64,000 nt of DNA, taken from Flammeovirgaceae bacterium 311 (lineage in GTDB: Bacteria; Bacteroidota; Bacteroidia; Cytophagales; Cyclobacteriaceae). Every line of letters starts with the position of its first letter. Position 1 is the first letter of the stretch. Position numbers and translations under genes: made by a program. Shown here piece by piece: positions 1 to 8,922 of the stretch. The notes under the pieces were generated by a model that was not told where the DNA came from, did not search any database, and worked only from the letters and a program-made list of their open reading frames with translations. Location: contig CP004371.1 in assembly GCA_000597885.1 (NCBI GenBank), positions 2,310,501 through 2,374,500 of the forward strand, in the 5' to 3' direction.

Positions 1-1
1 G

Positions 2-892
2 GTATCGCTTTTCAGGATTATTGTGGTATTTCTGGATAAGATCAGGGCTGCCGATGTATTTGAACGTGCCTATGGCGTAGCCTTCAACCTTACCCTTTCT
101 GTTTTTCCCGCCATCATCTTCTTCTTTGCCCTGCTGGCCTATTTACCGGTGGTAGATGATGTACAAACCATGGCTTTTATGCGGGATGTACTGCCGCTGT
201 CGGTCTACCAGCTGATCGACAACACCATTCGTGATATCCTTAGCCGGCCCCGTGGCGGACTCCTCTCCTTCGGTGTTATTTTTGCCCTGCTGCTGGCCAC
301 CAGCGGCATGATTTCGCTGATGAATGCCTTTAACCGCATCCACCTGACCATCGAAAAAAGAAGCTTCCTGAAAGCCCGTGGCATTGCCACCTTCCTTACC
401 CTGATCCTGGCCGTTGTACTGGTGATGGCAATTGCCCTGCTGGTGGTGGGGCAGCTGTTTATGAACTGGGTCTACCACCAGAATTCGCTGCTGGAGGCAC
501 ACCAGTTCTACCTGATCATCTTTTTGCGCTTCGTGATCATGTTCCTGTTCTTCCTGATGGCCATTTCCTCCATCTATTACCTGGGCCCGTCCATTGAGCA
601 GCGCTGGAGCTTCTTTTCACCCGGATCATTTCTGGCTGCTTCCTTTTGCCTGGCCGCTTCGTTCCTGTTCTCTGCCTATATCTCCAACTTCCAGCTGTAC
701 AACAAAGTCTACGGCTCCATTGGCGCCCTGATAGCGCTCATGGTATGGATCTACATGATTTCTGTAATCCTGCTGCTGGGCTATACCGTAAATGCCAGCA
801 TCGACGTGGCCCTGGACCGAATCAGGTGCAAAACTAACCAGCCTTCAGTGATGAAAGTAGAGCGCGTAGAACTGGGCCAGCCTGCGCACTGA
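2..892 (+). CDS. YihY/BrkB family inner-membrane protein, 5' end cut by window
   Basis: The reading frame is open to the left edge, so the GTG at 23 is probably internal and the true start lies outside the window. The visible ~297 residues hold about six hydrophobic segments. The N-terminal part carries the family pattern (FERAYGVAFNLTLSVFPAII, then a long loop and later GALIALMVWIY). Members of the YihY/BrkB family (once misnamed ribonuclease BN) are polytopic inner-membrane proteins of uncertain function. The downstream tail is polar and cytoplasmic-looking. The gene precedes tRNA-Ser and is probably chromosomal core. Family assignment is secure; function is not known. Confidence 0.85.
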   Translation, partial: VSLFRIIVVFLDKIRAADVFERAYGVAFNLTLSVFPAIIFFFALLAYLPVVDDVQTMAFMRDVLPLSVYQLIDNTIRDILSRPRGGLLSFGVIFALLLATSGMISLMNAFNRIHLTIEKRSFLKARGIATFLTLILAVVLVMAIALLVVGQLFMNWVYHQNSLLEAHQFYLIIFLRFVIMFLFFLMAISSIYYLGPSIEQRWSFFSPGSFLAASFCLAASFLFSAYISNFQLYNKVYGSIGALIALMVWIYMISVILLLGYTVNASIDVALDRIRCKTNQPSVMKVERVELGQPAH

Positions 893-905
893 TGTGCGGG
901 GGTTG

Positions 906-947
906 GTATTGAGTATAGCGTAGTGAGTATCGGGTATTGAGTATGAG
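906..947. repeat. Three tandem copies of a 14-bp repeat
   Basis: Units at 906-919, 920-933 and 934-947 share the core GTAxTGAGTAT with three variable bases. They lie just after the YihY stop codon. No function is apparent. It may be a slippage microsatellite. Confidence 0.7.
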
Positions 948-1069
948 GTGGTATATTGATTTGAGCAGCAGCAGAAATAATTTTAGCAGGCTAAGCAGCG
1001 TAATCTGTTCAGGAACAGGTAAAAGCTAAAAGAGGGCTGTAAATTTAATTGATAAAACAGCCCTTACTA

Positions 1070-1100
1070 TTTGACAAAACGGACAGATCTGTTACCTTTG
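1070..1100 (+). promoter_or_regulatory. Bacteroidota-type promoter of tRNA-Ser
   Basis: TTTG at 1070-1073 and TACCTTTG at 1093-1100 are separated by 19 bp. This matches the Bacteroidota sigma-A consensus TTTG-N19-TAnnTTTG. The predicted start lies just before the tRNA at 1111. Confidence 0.7.
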
Positions 1101-1110
1101 CATCCGCTAC

Positions 1111-1197
1111 AGAGGAGTGGCAGAGCGGTCGAATGCGGCGGTCTTGAAAACCGTTGAACCTTTGCGGGTTCCGGGGGTTCGAATCCCTCCTCCTCTG
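1111..1197 (+). tRNA. tRNA-Ser(UGA)
   Basis: A 7-bp acceptor stem pairs AGAGGAG (1111-1117) with CTCCTCT (1190-1196), with G1197 as discriminator. The anticodon loop CTTGAAA places anticodon TGA at 1145-1147. A long variable arm follows, as expected for serine. The T arm has the loop TTCGAAT between 5-bp strands. CCA is not encoded. The 87-nt length is normal for tRNA-Ser. The 3' end may be an integration site (see 49411-49544). Confidence 0.96.
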
Positions 1198-1266
1198 CGA
1201 AAAAGCCCTTAGATTCAGTTCTAAGGGCTTTTTTCGTTTATACGGGGTACACATAGGGGTACACAG
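1185..1266. other. Candidate left attachment region (tRNA 3' core plus arm-type repeats)
   Basis: CCCTCCTCCTC at 1185-1195 is part of the tRNA 3' end and recurs at 49534-49544. The decamer GGGGTACACA occurs at 1244-1253 and 1257-1266 and once more at 49411-49420, upstream of a tyrosine integrase. Repeated arm sites inside both ends plus a tRNA core are what an integrated element would show. The core is short and low in complexity, so this is an inference. Confidence 0.4.
1201..1235 (+). terminator. Rho-independent terminator of tRNA-Ser
   Basis: The strand AAGCCCTTAGA pairs with TCTAAGGGCTT around a short loop and is followed by a T run. It begins four bases after the tRNA. Confidence 0.85.
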
Positions 1267-1510
1267 AAAATCTTAGGCAAATATGTTTCACTTAAGAAGT
1301 AGTTCTAACTTTCCTTAAACTCTTTCTCTTTATACTATGTGTAGAGTTAGAACAAACGGTATCAAATTATTGCCGAATTGTAAATGAGAAATCTCACTGT
1401 GTAAATCAAAATCCCACCAACTTGCTTTTCACCAATCCGAAATGTAAGTTGGACCATGTCATAATCAAAGAATGACATTCTTCATAAAAGAGGATTTAGC
1501 TAAGTAAACC

Positions 1511-3073
1511 ATGCTGAAAGACATTAAAATAATAAGAGCAGTTTCAAATATTTCTCAAAGAGCTGAGAGGCAAAAGGATACAGATAAAATAGTAAGCTCA
1601 TATGTTGAAGTAGGCATTTTACAACAACTTCTAAACAGCAATAATCAAATACTGTATGGAAGAAGAGGCACTGGCAAAACTCACATACTTAAAATGCTGG
1701 AGAGCGAGTACTCTAACAATCCATCAATAACAACTTGCTACATAGATTGTAGATTCTTAGGCAGCTCACCACAGTTTACAGACACAACACTTTCTCTATC
1801 CCACAGATGCTCATCATTGTTTATAGATATCCTTAATGAGTTAGTTGAATCGATACTTAATCATATAGCCAACAATCCTAATAGCTACTCTGAGCAGTCA
1901 CTCAAAGCATTGGATGACTTTTCCAAAGCTTCAGTTGGTGAAATACAAAAATCCAAAAAAATAATACAGCGTAACAAGGATACTAACTCTGATCAAACAG
2001 GTTTTGGATTGAATATCAAGCCAACAAGTTTAGATCTTTCACTTAGTGGCCAAGCTAACTTTGGAAACGAAAATGAAAGGACCGAGGAGTTTAATACAGA
2101 GGAGTACAGTAAAATAGCATTTCCAGACTTACATTTTTTCTTGAGAAAAGCACTAAAATTTGCTGGAACAGACTTATGTCTCATTATTGATGAATGGTCT
2201 GCTGTGCCCTATGACCTTCAGCCATTTCTTGCAGAATTCATTAAGAGGTCCTTTATTCCTATTCCTGAAGTAACTGTAAAAATCGGGGCTTTAGAATATA
2301 GATCAAATTTTAGCATTCCAAGGGAAAAGCATAATTATGTAGGGTTTGAAATAGGCAGTGACATTAGTTCAAATTTAGACATCGATGAATACTTTGTATA
2401 TGATAGAAATCCAGAAACTATTGTTCATACTTTTTCTGAAATTCTTTTCAAGCATATAAATTCTGAACTTGAGCCAAATTATTTAAAAATCACTTACAAC
2501 ATCACCACAGCTCAAAAGTTTATTCAGTCTGTTTTTACTGGCCTTGCCGCATTTGAAGAACTGGTAAGAGCGTCAGAAGGCGTTGCTAGAGATTTCATTA
2601 ATATTTTCACTCTTGCATTTTTTGATTCCCAAAGAAAAGGCCAGGAAAAGATTGATAAAAAATTAATTGTTGAAGCAAGCAGGCAGTGGTTTGAAAATGA
2701 TAAATCTAAAAATTTAGATGATCCGTTGCATGAAAAATTAAGATTAATCATAGATGAGGTAATTGGAAAAAAAAGGGCCAGATCATTTTTGGTTCCAAGA
2801 GAACTAGAAAAGCATGGCACCATTCAAAAGCTCTTCGATGCACGAGTTATCCATATTGTTAAAAAAGGTTACTCAGACAAAGACAATCCTGGCATCAGAT
2901 ACAACATCTATTCACTTGATTACGGCACATACGTTGATTTGATAAATACAAGTAAGCAGCCTCAAATAGAACTTTTACCCATCGACATACCTGAAGCAAA
3001 AGATTCTATAGTTCCATTCGACGATAAAAGAAGCATTAGAAGGATAATTCTTTCAAAAAGAATTTTAGATTAA
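1511..3073 (+). CDS. P-loop ATPase of ORC/Cdc6-like AAA type
   Basis: This 520-aa protein has a Walker A loop YGRRGTGKTH near residue 50 and a Walker B-like strand LCLIIDEWSAVP near residue 225. The arrangement resembles ORC/Cdc6-like STAND/AAA ATPases. The C-terminal half is basic and may hold a winged-helix region. No methylase, nuclease or transmembrane motif is visible. The gene is AT-rich compared with the flanking chromosome and is the first gene after tRNA-Ser, so it was probably acquired by transfer. Roles in defence or in element replication are both possible. The ATPase call is firm; the role is unknown. Confidence 0.75.
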   Translation: MLKDIKIIRAVSNISQRAERQKDTDKIVSSYVEVGILQQLLNSNNQILYGRRGTGKTHILKMLESEYSNNPSITTCYIDCRFLGSSPQFTDTTLSLSHRCSSLFIDILNELVESILNHIANNPNSYSEQSLKALDDFSKASVGEIQKSKKIIQRNKDTNSDQTGFGLNIKPTSLDLSLSGQANFGNENERTEEFNTEEYSKIAFPDLHFFLRKALKFAGTDLCLIIDEWSAVPYDLQPFLAEFIKRSFIPIPEVTVKIGALEYRSNFSIPREKHNYVGFEIGSDISSNLDIDEYFVYDRNPETIVHTFSEILFKHINSELEPNYLKITYNITTAQKFIQSVFTGLAAFEELVRASEGVARDFINIFTLAFFDSQRKGQEKIDKKLIVEASRQWFENDKSKNLDDPLHEKLRLIIDEVIGKKRARSFLVPRELEKHGTIQKLFDARVIHIVKKGYSDKDNPGIRYNIYSLDYGTYVDLINTSKQPQIELLPIDIPEAKDSIVPFDDKRSIRRIILSKRILD

Positions 3074-3184
3074 TGGACAGTGCGATATTTTTGACCGTTC
3101 TCTCAGGCACACCCCAACTACCTATGGTTAAGTTTATTACTTAAAGGGATGTCCTTTATTATAATTTTACTTGATGCACATATT

Positions 3185-3409
3185 TCAAAGGGAAGTAAGT
3201 CGATCTCTAAGATCTGAAAGTTCAGAAACTACTGTTTCCATTTCATCAATCGCTTCTGTCATTGCATCCCCCTTCTCCCCATATTGGAAACTTTCGGGTA
3301 GATTATCAAAGGCTTCCTGCTCCTGGCTGGATAGTTCAGAAATTTGATTTTCCAGCTCTTCCAACTGGGCTGCAATCTTTTCCAGCTGTTTTCTTCGGGT
3401 CTTGTTCAT
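3185..3409 (-). CDS. Small coiled-coil hypothetical protein (74 aa)
   Basis: This acidic, heptad-rich peptide is almost entirely helical, with a central segment LPESFQYGEKGDAM between two helices. Short proteins of this layout are common in mobile elements and phages, with no assigned role. It ends 111 bp after the stop of the convergent ATPase gene and starts 32 bp after the resolvase stop. It could be co-transcribed with the resolvase. Function not recognised. Confidence 0.6.
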   Translation of the reverse strand: MNKTRRKQLEKIAAQLEELENQISELSSQEQEAFDNLPESFQYGEKGDAMTEAIDEMETVVSELSDLRDRLTSL

Positions 3410-3441
3410 GGTTAAGCAGTAAAAGGGAGTAAATTAAATTT

Positions 3442-4014
3442 CTATTTCTGTTTTTGCATGTGCTCAATGTATCTATAGCAGGTAGCTCTGCTAATGCCCA
3501 AACCGTCAGCAATCTCCTGCACTGTCTTCTCTCCACTATCAAAAAGAATCTTAGCTGAAGTGGCTTTGGCCATCGCTTCTTTGGAAAGACCAGCTGGCCT
3601 ACCCCCTAGCCTACCCCTTGCCTTTGCTGCTTCCAAGCCGGCTTTAGTACGCTCTTTTATGATTTCCCGTTCGAACTCTGCCAGGGAAGCAAATATGTTG
3701 AAGGCGAACCTACCTGTGGCCGTTCCGGTATCTATGCCATCTTTCAAACTGACGAACTCTACCCCCTTTTCCCTAAATGCTGAAACCAGTTCAATCAGGT
3801 CTTTCAAGGAACGCCCAAGTCTATCCAGCTTCCACACAACAACAATATCACCCTCTCGCAACTGGTCAATCATCTTATTGAGCTGGGGTCTCTCTTTATT
3901 CTTACCGGAAATCTTCTCTTTGTAAATCTGCTCACAGCCGTAGTTTTTAAGATCATCCAGCTGCAGTTCTAGCTTCTGATCTTGAGTACTTACTCTGGCG
4001 TATCCTATTTTCAT
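3442..4014 (-). CDS. Serine resolvase/DNA invertase
   Basis: This 190-aa protein is the normal size for the resolvase/invertase family. The catalytic Ser9 lies in GYARVSTQDQ. RLGRSLKDL around residues 65-75 and the E-helix segment SLAEFEREIIKERT are also present. A C-terminal HTH (VQEIADGLGISRATCYRY) would bind the recombination site. Upstream DNA (4019-4072) carries repeated TGTCTCA and inverted TTGAGA boxes, which may be its binding sites. It catalyses strand exchange through a phosphoseryl intermediate. It may act on its own element or on the palindromes nearby. Confidence 0.93.
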   Translation of the reverse strand: MKIGYARVSTQDQKLELQLDDLKNYGCEQIYKEKISGKNKERPQLNKMIDQLREGDIVVVWKLDRLGRSLKDLIELVSAFREKGVEFVSLKDGIDTGTATGRFAFNIFASLAEFEREIIKERTKAGLEAAKARGRLGGRPAGLSKEAMAKATSAKILFDSGEKTVQEIADGLGISRATCYRYIEHMQKQK

Positions 4015-4018
4015 TCCG

Positions 4019-4072
<54 letters not shown>

Positions 4073-4126
4073 GTTTATAAGATATATTTTAATTGCCAGG
4101 GATAGCTAACTGCAGGCTGCTGGGAA

Positions 4127-4154
4127 TTCTCAAGAAACGCTGGTTTCTTGAAAC
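4127..4154. repeat. 28-bp palindrome, family member 1
   Basis: Two 11-bp arms (TTCTCAAGAAA and TTTCTTGAAAC) flank the 6-bp centre CGCTGG. It shares the 11-6-11 layout with ten other sites at 4304, 12700, 13730, 13879, 15320, 16156, 16178, 16225, 16857 and 24560. Its left arm is nearly the left arm of the 16178 site. Confidence 0.6.
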
Positions 4155-4303
4155 AAAGTATTGGATGATTGGATTCAGAGTAGCTACACTTAACTCTACA
4201 GATCTTCAAGAAGTGTAAATTGATAAGGTGTAAGCCATTTATGTAATTCATTATTACAGGCTTATGACCGAAAACCTTCATTCAAGTGATTTGAGGCAGG
4301 GTA

Positions 4304-4331
4304 TTACACTTAACCGTTCGCTTTTGTGTAA
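4304..4331. repeat. 28-bp palindrome, family member 2
   Basis: Outer boxes TTACAC and GTGTAA flank the centre CGTTCG. It is nearly identical to the site at 13730-13757. It lies upstream of the VapBC-like pair, in a 480-bp AT-rich gap. The rest of that gap (4155-4303 and 4332-4494) shows no gene. Confidence 0.65.
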
Positions 4332-4494
4332 AGTTTAAAAATCCATGATCACATCAACTATCGCCAGTTATAGGCAGCTTGAATCGAAAATACCCTATCG
4401 AGTAGGTTTGTAAATGCAATAGGTTTACCATTCCTAATCTTAAGGCTTATTGTAAATGACACTTAAATTCATAAATTCACGTTAATATGTATAT

Positions 4495-4674
4495 ATGGGA
4501 AAGGTCCATGTAAAAAAATCAAAGATGATCCACATGGAAGAGCTGCTAGAGTTGCTTCCTGAATCTGCTTTGAAGAAACCTAAGGAAATCAGCTTCCGCA
4601 AATACATAGGAATGATGAATTTCAAGGGTGATGCCTTAGCCTATCAGAAAAAACTTCGTGAACAAGAGGAGTGA
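4495..4674 (+). CDS. Small antitoxin partner of the PIN toxin (59 aa)
   Basis: ATG at 4495 opens a 59-codon frame ending in TGA at 4672-4674. It overlaps the start of the PIN-domain gene by 17 bp, the usual antitoxin-toxin coupling. The peptide is charged and largely helical (MEELLELLPESALKKP in the middle) and ends in a charged helix (KKLREQEE). No HTH or MazE/AbrB signature is clear. The antitoxin role is inferred from size, overlap and order. Confidence 0.65.
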   Translation: MGKVHVKKSKMIHMEELLELLPESALKKPKEISFRKYIGMMNFKGDALAYQKKLREQEE

Positions 4675-5056
4675 TCTATTCATTGATACCAATGTCATCA
4701 TCAATATTGATAAGGGTCACCAGGCCCTTATTTCTTTTTTAGATGGTTATTTTCCAAGGGTACATACCAGCTACATCAGTCAGATTGAAGCCCTGGCTTG
4801 GCCTGATAATACTGAAGAAGGTCTAAAAAAACTCAATCACTTTTTTACCCATAAAGTGACCGTAAACCCACATGATGAATTCATCCAGGAAAACACTATT
4901 GAGCTAATGCGTAAATACAAGCTAAAGCTTCCTGATGCTGTTGTTGCTGCCACAGTAATTTTATACCAGTTCCCTCTTTTGACTTCAGATACCGGATTCA
5001 AGAAAATCAATTGCGCTGGTTTTGAATTAATCCTGTATGATGCCCCCGTTTGGTAA
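4658..5056 (+). CDS. PIN-domain toxin, VapC-like
   Basis: This 132-aa protein starts at GTG 4658 inside the antitoxin gene. Acidic PIN residues are visible: Asp10 in LFIDTNVI, Glu near residue 44 in SQIEALAW, Asp near 94 in LPDAVVAAT, and Asp in LTSDTGF. PIN toxins are Mg-dependent RNases that cut tRNA or mRNA when freed from the antitoxin. The unit lies in an AT-rich accessory region next to a resolvase. Confidence 0.85.
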   Translation: MNKRSDLFIDTNVIINIDKGHQALISFLDGYFPRVHTSYISQIEALAWPDNTEEGLKKLNHFFTHKVTVNPHDEFIQENTIELMRKYKLKLPDAVVAATVILYQFPLLTSDTGFKKINCAGFELILYDAPVW

Positions 5057-5566
5057 TCATCTTTAGGAGTTCGCAATCGATCATTGACCAGAGTTGTGAC
5101 TCAGTAGGGATTTGTTTCGTTACCTTTCTTGCGCTATTCATATGCATTCTACAGTTTCCATTGATCACTTTTTAATGATCAGCAAAGGTGCCGCCTTTAA
5201 ATGAAAGATTCATATTTATAGTTTCAGTTCCTATATGAAAACACGAAAAGTGAAACCAGCAAGCAGACGGTAAGCACAAAACATCTATTTAGTTAAATAG
5301 GAGCGGGTTTCTATTGGTTTCACCTTACACAGAAGTGAAACCACAAATTAGTTGCCAGGAAATGATCTGGGAAAAATGGTGGGGTTGTAAAGATCACTAT
5401 CGACCAAAAGAATAGCCGACTAACCACTTGAAAATAATAATAGGGAATGCAGTGTGAGTATGCTGGTAACGGAATATGATGCAGTCGTATAACTGAAATG
5501 CACTTTTATGGATCTTTAGTCGCTGATCACAAAAAATGACCAGTAAGGGCTCTTCCTGGTCATTAT
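5057..5566. other. Gene-free gap with GTGAAACC repeats
   Basis: No convincing gene is present. GTGAAACC occurs at 5250-5257 and 5335-5342, with an opposing GGTTTCAC at 5316-5323, which makes a 27-bp inverted repeat at 5316-5342. It does not fit the CG-centred palindrome family. The end of the gap holds the terminator of the 5602 gene. Confidence 0.5.
5533..5566 (-). terminator. Terminator after the lipoprotein gene
   Basis: On the minus strand AATGACCAG pairs with CTGGTCATT and is followed by six T residues. It lies about 36 bp after the stop codon at 5602. Confidence 0.75.
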
Positions 5567-5601
5567 TTAATATGACTTGCAAATAGGTTAGAAAAATAGC
5601 C

Positions 5602-6942
5602 TTAATCAGCCCTGAAACTATAGTGTCCTACAAAACTATGTCTTTCGAAAGATAAGATCCAGAGATGCAGCTTCCCCTCCTTGTCCAGGTGCATGAGTGG
5701 TCCGTCTATGCCTATTTTGTGGCTATCCAGCCAACGTCCTTGTCCATCGGTTAAGGCTGCAAAATAGGGGCTTGTAAGTGAAGAGTGTTTTTGTGCATGT
5801 TCATAGGTTTCGTAAAAAGTGTGGTTGCCGAAACCCATAGAGTTTTGCCATCCATCGTTAGCCTGTTCAACATCCAGTACAGGAATTTCAGCTAAGTCTA
5901 TTCCGGAAATATAGTATCTGGTGGTGATGTCTTTAGCCGGATTGTTAAACACCAGCTCAATTTCAAGCAGGGAATCATTAGTAGCAGGTACTGGCTTTAT
6001 TTTCCTAACCAGAACTTCCTCTAGTTGCGACAATCGGCTCAATTCCGTTTTTCTTGGGTCCTTGGGGTTGTAAAATCCAGGCTGGCTAAAAGTTGCATAT
6101 AAGGTCTTGTCAGTTAGGAAGTCCTGAATTTTAGTAGTGTTTTTCGGGTACAATACGTTTTTGAGTTTTCTGGATCTTTCTCCTTTGAGCGGGTAGCTTT
6201 CCTGATTATGGTTACTAAAAGCAACTGCTTGTTCAGATACAACTGTGCGAAGCTTGCTCAAATTTATCTTTTCGCTGGCCGGATCTGTCCATTCTTCCAG
6301 TACGGCAGCATACTTTTCGAAAGAAACCCCATTTCGGGCTTCAAATAAGCGAGCGTATAAATCCTTGGGAAAATTAAACCAGCCATGATAATAGGGCTTT
6401 GTTGTACCATTTTCTTCGGCCCACATAATTACCTCCCACAGGTAGGCGTTCAGGCAGTTTCGAGCCACATCCACCCGCTCAATATTGTGCCTGTTTGCTC
6501 CTTTTATAGTAAAATCGCCAGTATCAAAGCGTATCTGATTACGGTTCCACTCCTGGTTAACCACAGCAATAGTGCTTAGGTATTCGTCACCTTTTAAATG
6601 GCTGGCAATAGTGGGCACCCATTCCATCAGCGATATAGAGCTGATTTCAATAGTATCACCATCTGCATTGGGGATCATTACAATATCAAAGCGGTTACTG
6701 TCTTTTTCTGTCAGTTTAAAAGATTCATACAAAACCTCATCATGGAGGCTGTGCATGCTTTCCAGGTCCGGGTTATCGGGGTATTCCTGCTTGTTAAGCT
6801 CCTGCACAGGAATAACCCAGATACCTTCCTGTTGCTGGTTGCATGCCTGAAAGCCTATGCACACCAGCAGTAACAGTAGGCAGATGCTCCAGCTATTTTT
6901 AAGATTGGTCATCTGAATAGAGCCTATGTTTTTCTGTTTCAT
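5602..6942 (-). CDS. Hypothetical lipoprotein (446 aa)
   Basis: The product has a hydrophobic signal followed by a lipobox (CIGFQAC, Cys near residue 34), so it should be anchored in a membrane facing the periplasm or surface. A second Met at residue 11 could be the real start. The mature part is soluble and rich in aromatic residues, with no catalytic motif I recognise. The gene lies 59 bp downstream of the porin-like gene on the same strand, so the two may be co-transcribed. Function unknown. Confidence 0.75.
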   Translation of the reverse strand: MKQKNIGSIQMTNLKNSWSICLLLLLVCIGFQACNQQQEGIWVIPVQELNKQEYPDNPDLESMHSLHDEVLYESFKLTEKDSNRFDIVMIPNADGDTIEISSISLMEWVPTIASHLKGDEYLSTIAVVNQEWNRNQIRFDTGDFTIKGANRHNIERVDVARNCLNAYLWEVIMWAEENGTTKPYYHGWFNFPKDLYARLFEARNGVSFEKYAAVLEEWTDPASEKINLSKLRTVVSEQAVAFSNHNQESYPLKGERSRKLKNVLYPKNTTKIQDFLTDKTLYATFSQPGFYNPKDPRKTELSRLSQLEEVLVRKIKPVPATNDSLLEIELVFNNPAKDITTRYYISGIDLAEIPVLDVEQANDGWQNSMGFGNHTFYETYEHAQKHSSLTSPYFAALTDGQGRWLDSHKIGIDGPLMHLDKEGKLHLWILSFERHSFVGHYSFRAD

Positions 6943-7001
6943 GGCTGTATGTAAAACATTGATTGACTGGTTGATAAGAAAGGTTACAGAGAGAATTATG
7001 A

Positions 7002-8201
7002 TTAAAATCCAATGTTTAAATCCAGTCGGATCCGATTGCCGTTTTCCTTACTGGGTCCGGTAGCAACGAGCTGCTCAACCAGGTAATTTCTAAGAATAAG
7101 GTTAAAGTTTTTTCCAAAGGCATATCCTAATCTCATCTCCGCACCATGAAAATTCGATAGCCTGGTGCCCGCAGCATCTTCAGCGGAGTAATCCCAACGG
7201 GCCCAGTCGTTCTGGGCGAAATAATCTACAATGGAATATTTTTGAAGATGGGCATAATACAACTGAAACTCCCAATCTCCTTTAGCCTGTAGTTGGCCCA
7301 ACTTAACATTTACCACCCAACCAGTTTTCTCGTCTTTGAAAGCAACTGGTATAAATTCGTTGGCATTGTAGTTCTGCAGATTCTGGTAATAGTCGCCACC
7401 GATCTCAATCCTTGGTGATTGGGAAATAAGGGCATATGCGCCCATATGGAAGATGGAGTAGGATTGGGTGTAGGTACCTTTTTTGTCAGGCACATTTGCA
7501 ATGTTTCTGAAATAGTAAAGGCTTGGAAATAAGGTTAATTTCTTTTTCCAGTGCTTGCTCAGCAGCTGAACTCCCTGAACATAAGCATCTTTTGCAAGAG
7601 ACTGATTATTAGAAGAAATGATAAAATGGCTGCCATTGAGCATAAGCGAGTTTATCAGCTTTGTATTCGAGGGAATGTTGTACGAAACCGATAGCCCCTC
7701 TGGAAAGACGTTATCGTTCCAGAACAGCTCGTTTTGCTTTTCAAATGGAAAGGTATTCTTACCCACCCAGGCGGTTAATCCATACTGCTTATACTGGAAG
7801 TAAAGCTTTTCAAAGCCTAACTGAACAGTGCCAAACTCACCATCATTGCCCCCCAGGGTTACATGAGGGCCTTGTTGGTCACTGAGGTTGCCGGTTCTGA
7901 TTCTGGCACCGAAATTAGCCCAGGGGTTGTACTGGTAGGAAGCTCCTAAGCGAAACCGGTATACCATTCTGCTTCTGTCTTCTCGGTAGCTGCCATCTGA
8001 ATTACGGGAGTTCCAGTCTTGTTCTATCCTGAACCTAAAATCACTTGTAAATTTAAGTTTACTTTCTGGGGCAGGCTCGGCAGCAGGTGCCAGTGTTTGC
8101 GATGGGATTGACTCGGATGGAGGATTACTTATATCAATTGGGGTTTGTCCAAAACCAATAATTGGTAAAAGTATGAGAATTGATAGTATAAATTTATACA
8201 T
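7002..8201 (-). CDS. Outer-membrane beta-barrel, putative porin
   Basis: A signal peptide (ILPIIGFGQ) precedes a Pro/Ser/Ala linker (residues 20-45). From about residue 50 a barrel follows, with alternating aromatic strands (FRFRIEQDW, YRFRLGASY) and a C-terminal Phe in LDLNIGF. It resembles the putative porin and alginate-export-like groups in Bacteroidota. The ~400-residue size suits a 14-18-strand barrel. The substrate is unknown. The adjacent lipoprotein could be a partner. Confidence 0.75.
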   Translation of the reverse strand: MYKFILSILILLPIIGFGQTPIDISNPPSESIPSQTLAPAAEPAPESKLKFTSDFRFRIEQDWNSRNSDGSYREDRSRMVYRFRLGASYQYNPWANFGARIRTGNLSDQQGPHVTLGGNDGEFGTVQLGFEKLYFQYKQYGLTAWVGKNTFPFEKQNELFWNDNVFPEGLSVSYNIPSNTKLINSLMLNGSHFIISSNNQSLAKDAYVQGVQLLSKHWKKKLTLFPSLYYFRNIANVPDKKGTYTQSYSIFHMGAYALISQSPRIEIGGDYYQNLQNYNANEFIPVAFKDEKTGWVVNVKLGQLQAKGDWEFQLYYAHLQKYSIVDYFAQNDWARWDYSAEDAAGTRLSNFHGAEMRLGYAFGKNFNLILRNYLVEQLVATGPSKENGNRIRLDLNIGF

Positions 8202-8922
8202 GTTAACAGAGAGAGAGAAGGTTGTTAACTGTTATTCAAAAGGATTGGCGGCTCATGATAGCGCCTCCAATAGAAAGATCATAAAATGACAGAATAGGGT
8301 ACTGTGGCACAATAACTGTGAAGTAGCCAAAGATCTAATCAAATAAAATGTTGATTAAGCATTAAATTTAAAACAAAATAATCATTAAATAGTTAAACTC
8401 TACCATTAAAGGCTCTGATTTTACTATTCTAGCTGAACTCAGGAATTATCAATAGAGGCTAGCATTATTTAAATGGCTGCTATAATGCTCTAAGTAAGAA
8501 TATGCAGGTCCGTCAATAATGTATATCAGAGTATTAAGAAGGTTTCTATACTAGGATTGGTGGATTGGAACGTGACTGTAATTCAATGCATTACCATTTG
8601 CTGGAAAAATGCTTTAGGAAAGGTGCAGAGCTCCATCTTTGCCTAAGGTTGGCTTGTTGTTTCTTAACTCTTTCAGAAACTGCTTCTTGATCTTTTTCAC
8701 ATCTAACCCATGCTTTGTCTTCCATTGTAACTGTGTTAAAGGTATTCTATTTTTATCCTTTGACACAGTTTGGATTACAGCCTCTTAGGTATCCATTGAC
8801 CAAAAGCCCTGCTTCCATGTTGGATTCTATACAGCTAAGCTCAATGACTTAAACGAAGGGCAAGAGCTATTTTCTTAGCTATACTGTACCCAATGAGCAA
8901 CACAAGTTATACACGAAAAGGC
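8202..8922. other. 720-bp gap with a possible gene remnant
   Basis: The gap is AT-rich. On the minus strand, 8784-8614 is a 57-codon open stretch without a start codon. It is bounded by stops and has protein-like content (KNRIPLTQLQWKTKHGLDV). This looks like the 3' end of a lost gene, but I cannot name the family. Nothing else is evident. Confidence 0.35.

Noticed and set aside
906-947. The 14-bp tandem repeat as a functional iteron array
   Set aside because: Only three imperfect copies, with no replication gene nearby. It is most likely simple slippage.
5316-5342. GGTTTCAC/GTGAAACC inverted repeat as a family member
   Set aside because: Its centre lacks the CG-flanked hexamer and the arms are 8 bp with an 11-bp spacer, so it is a different repeat.
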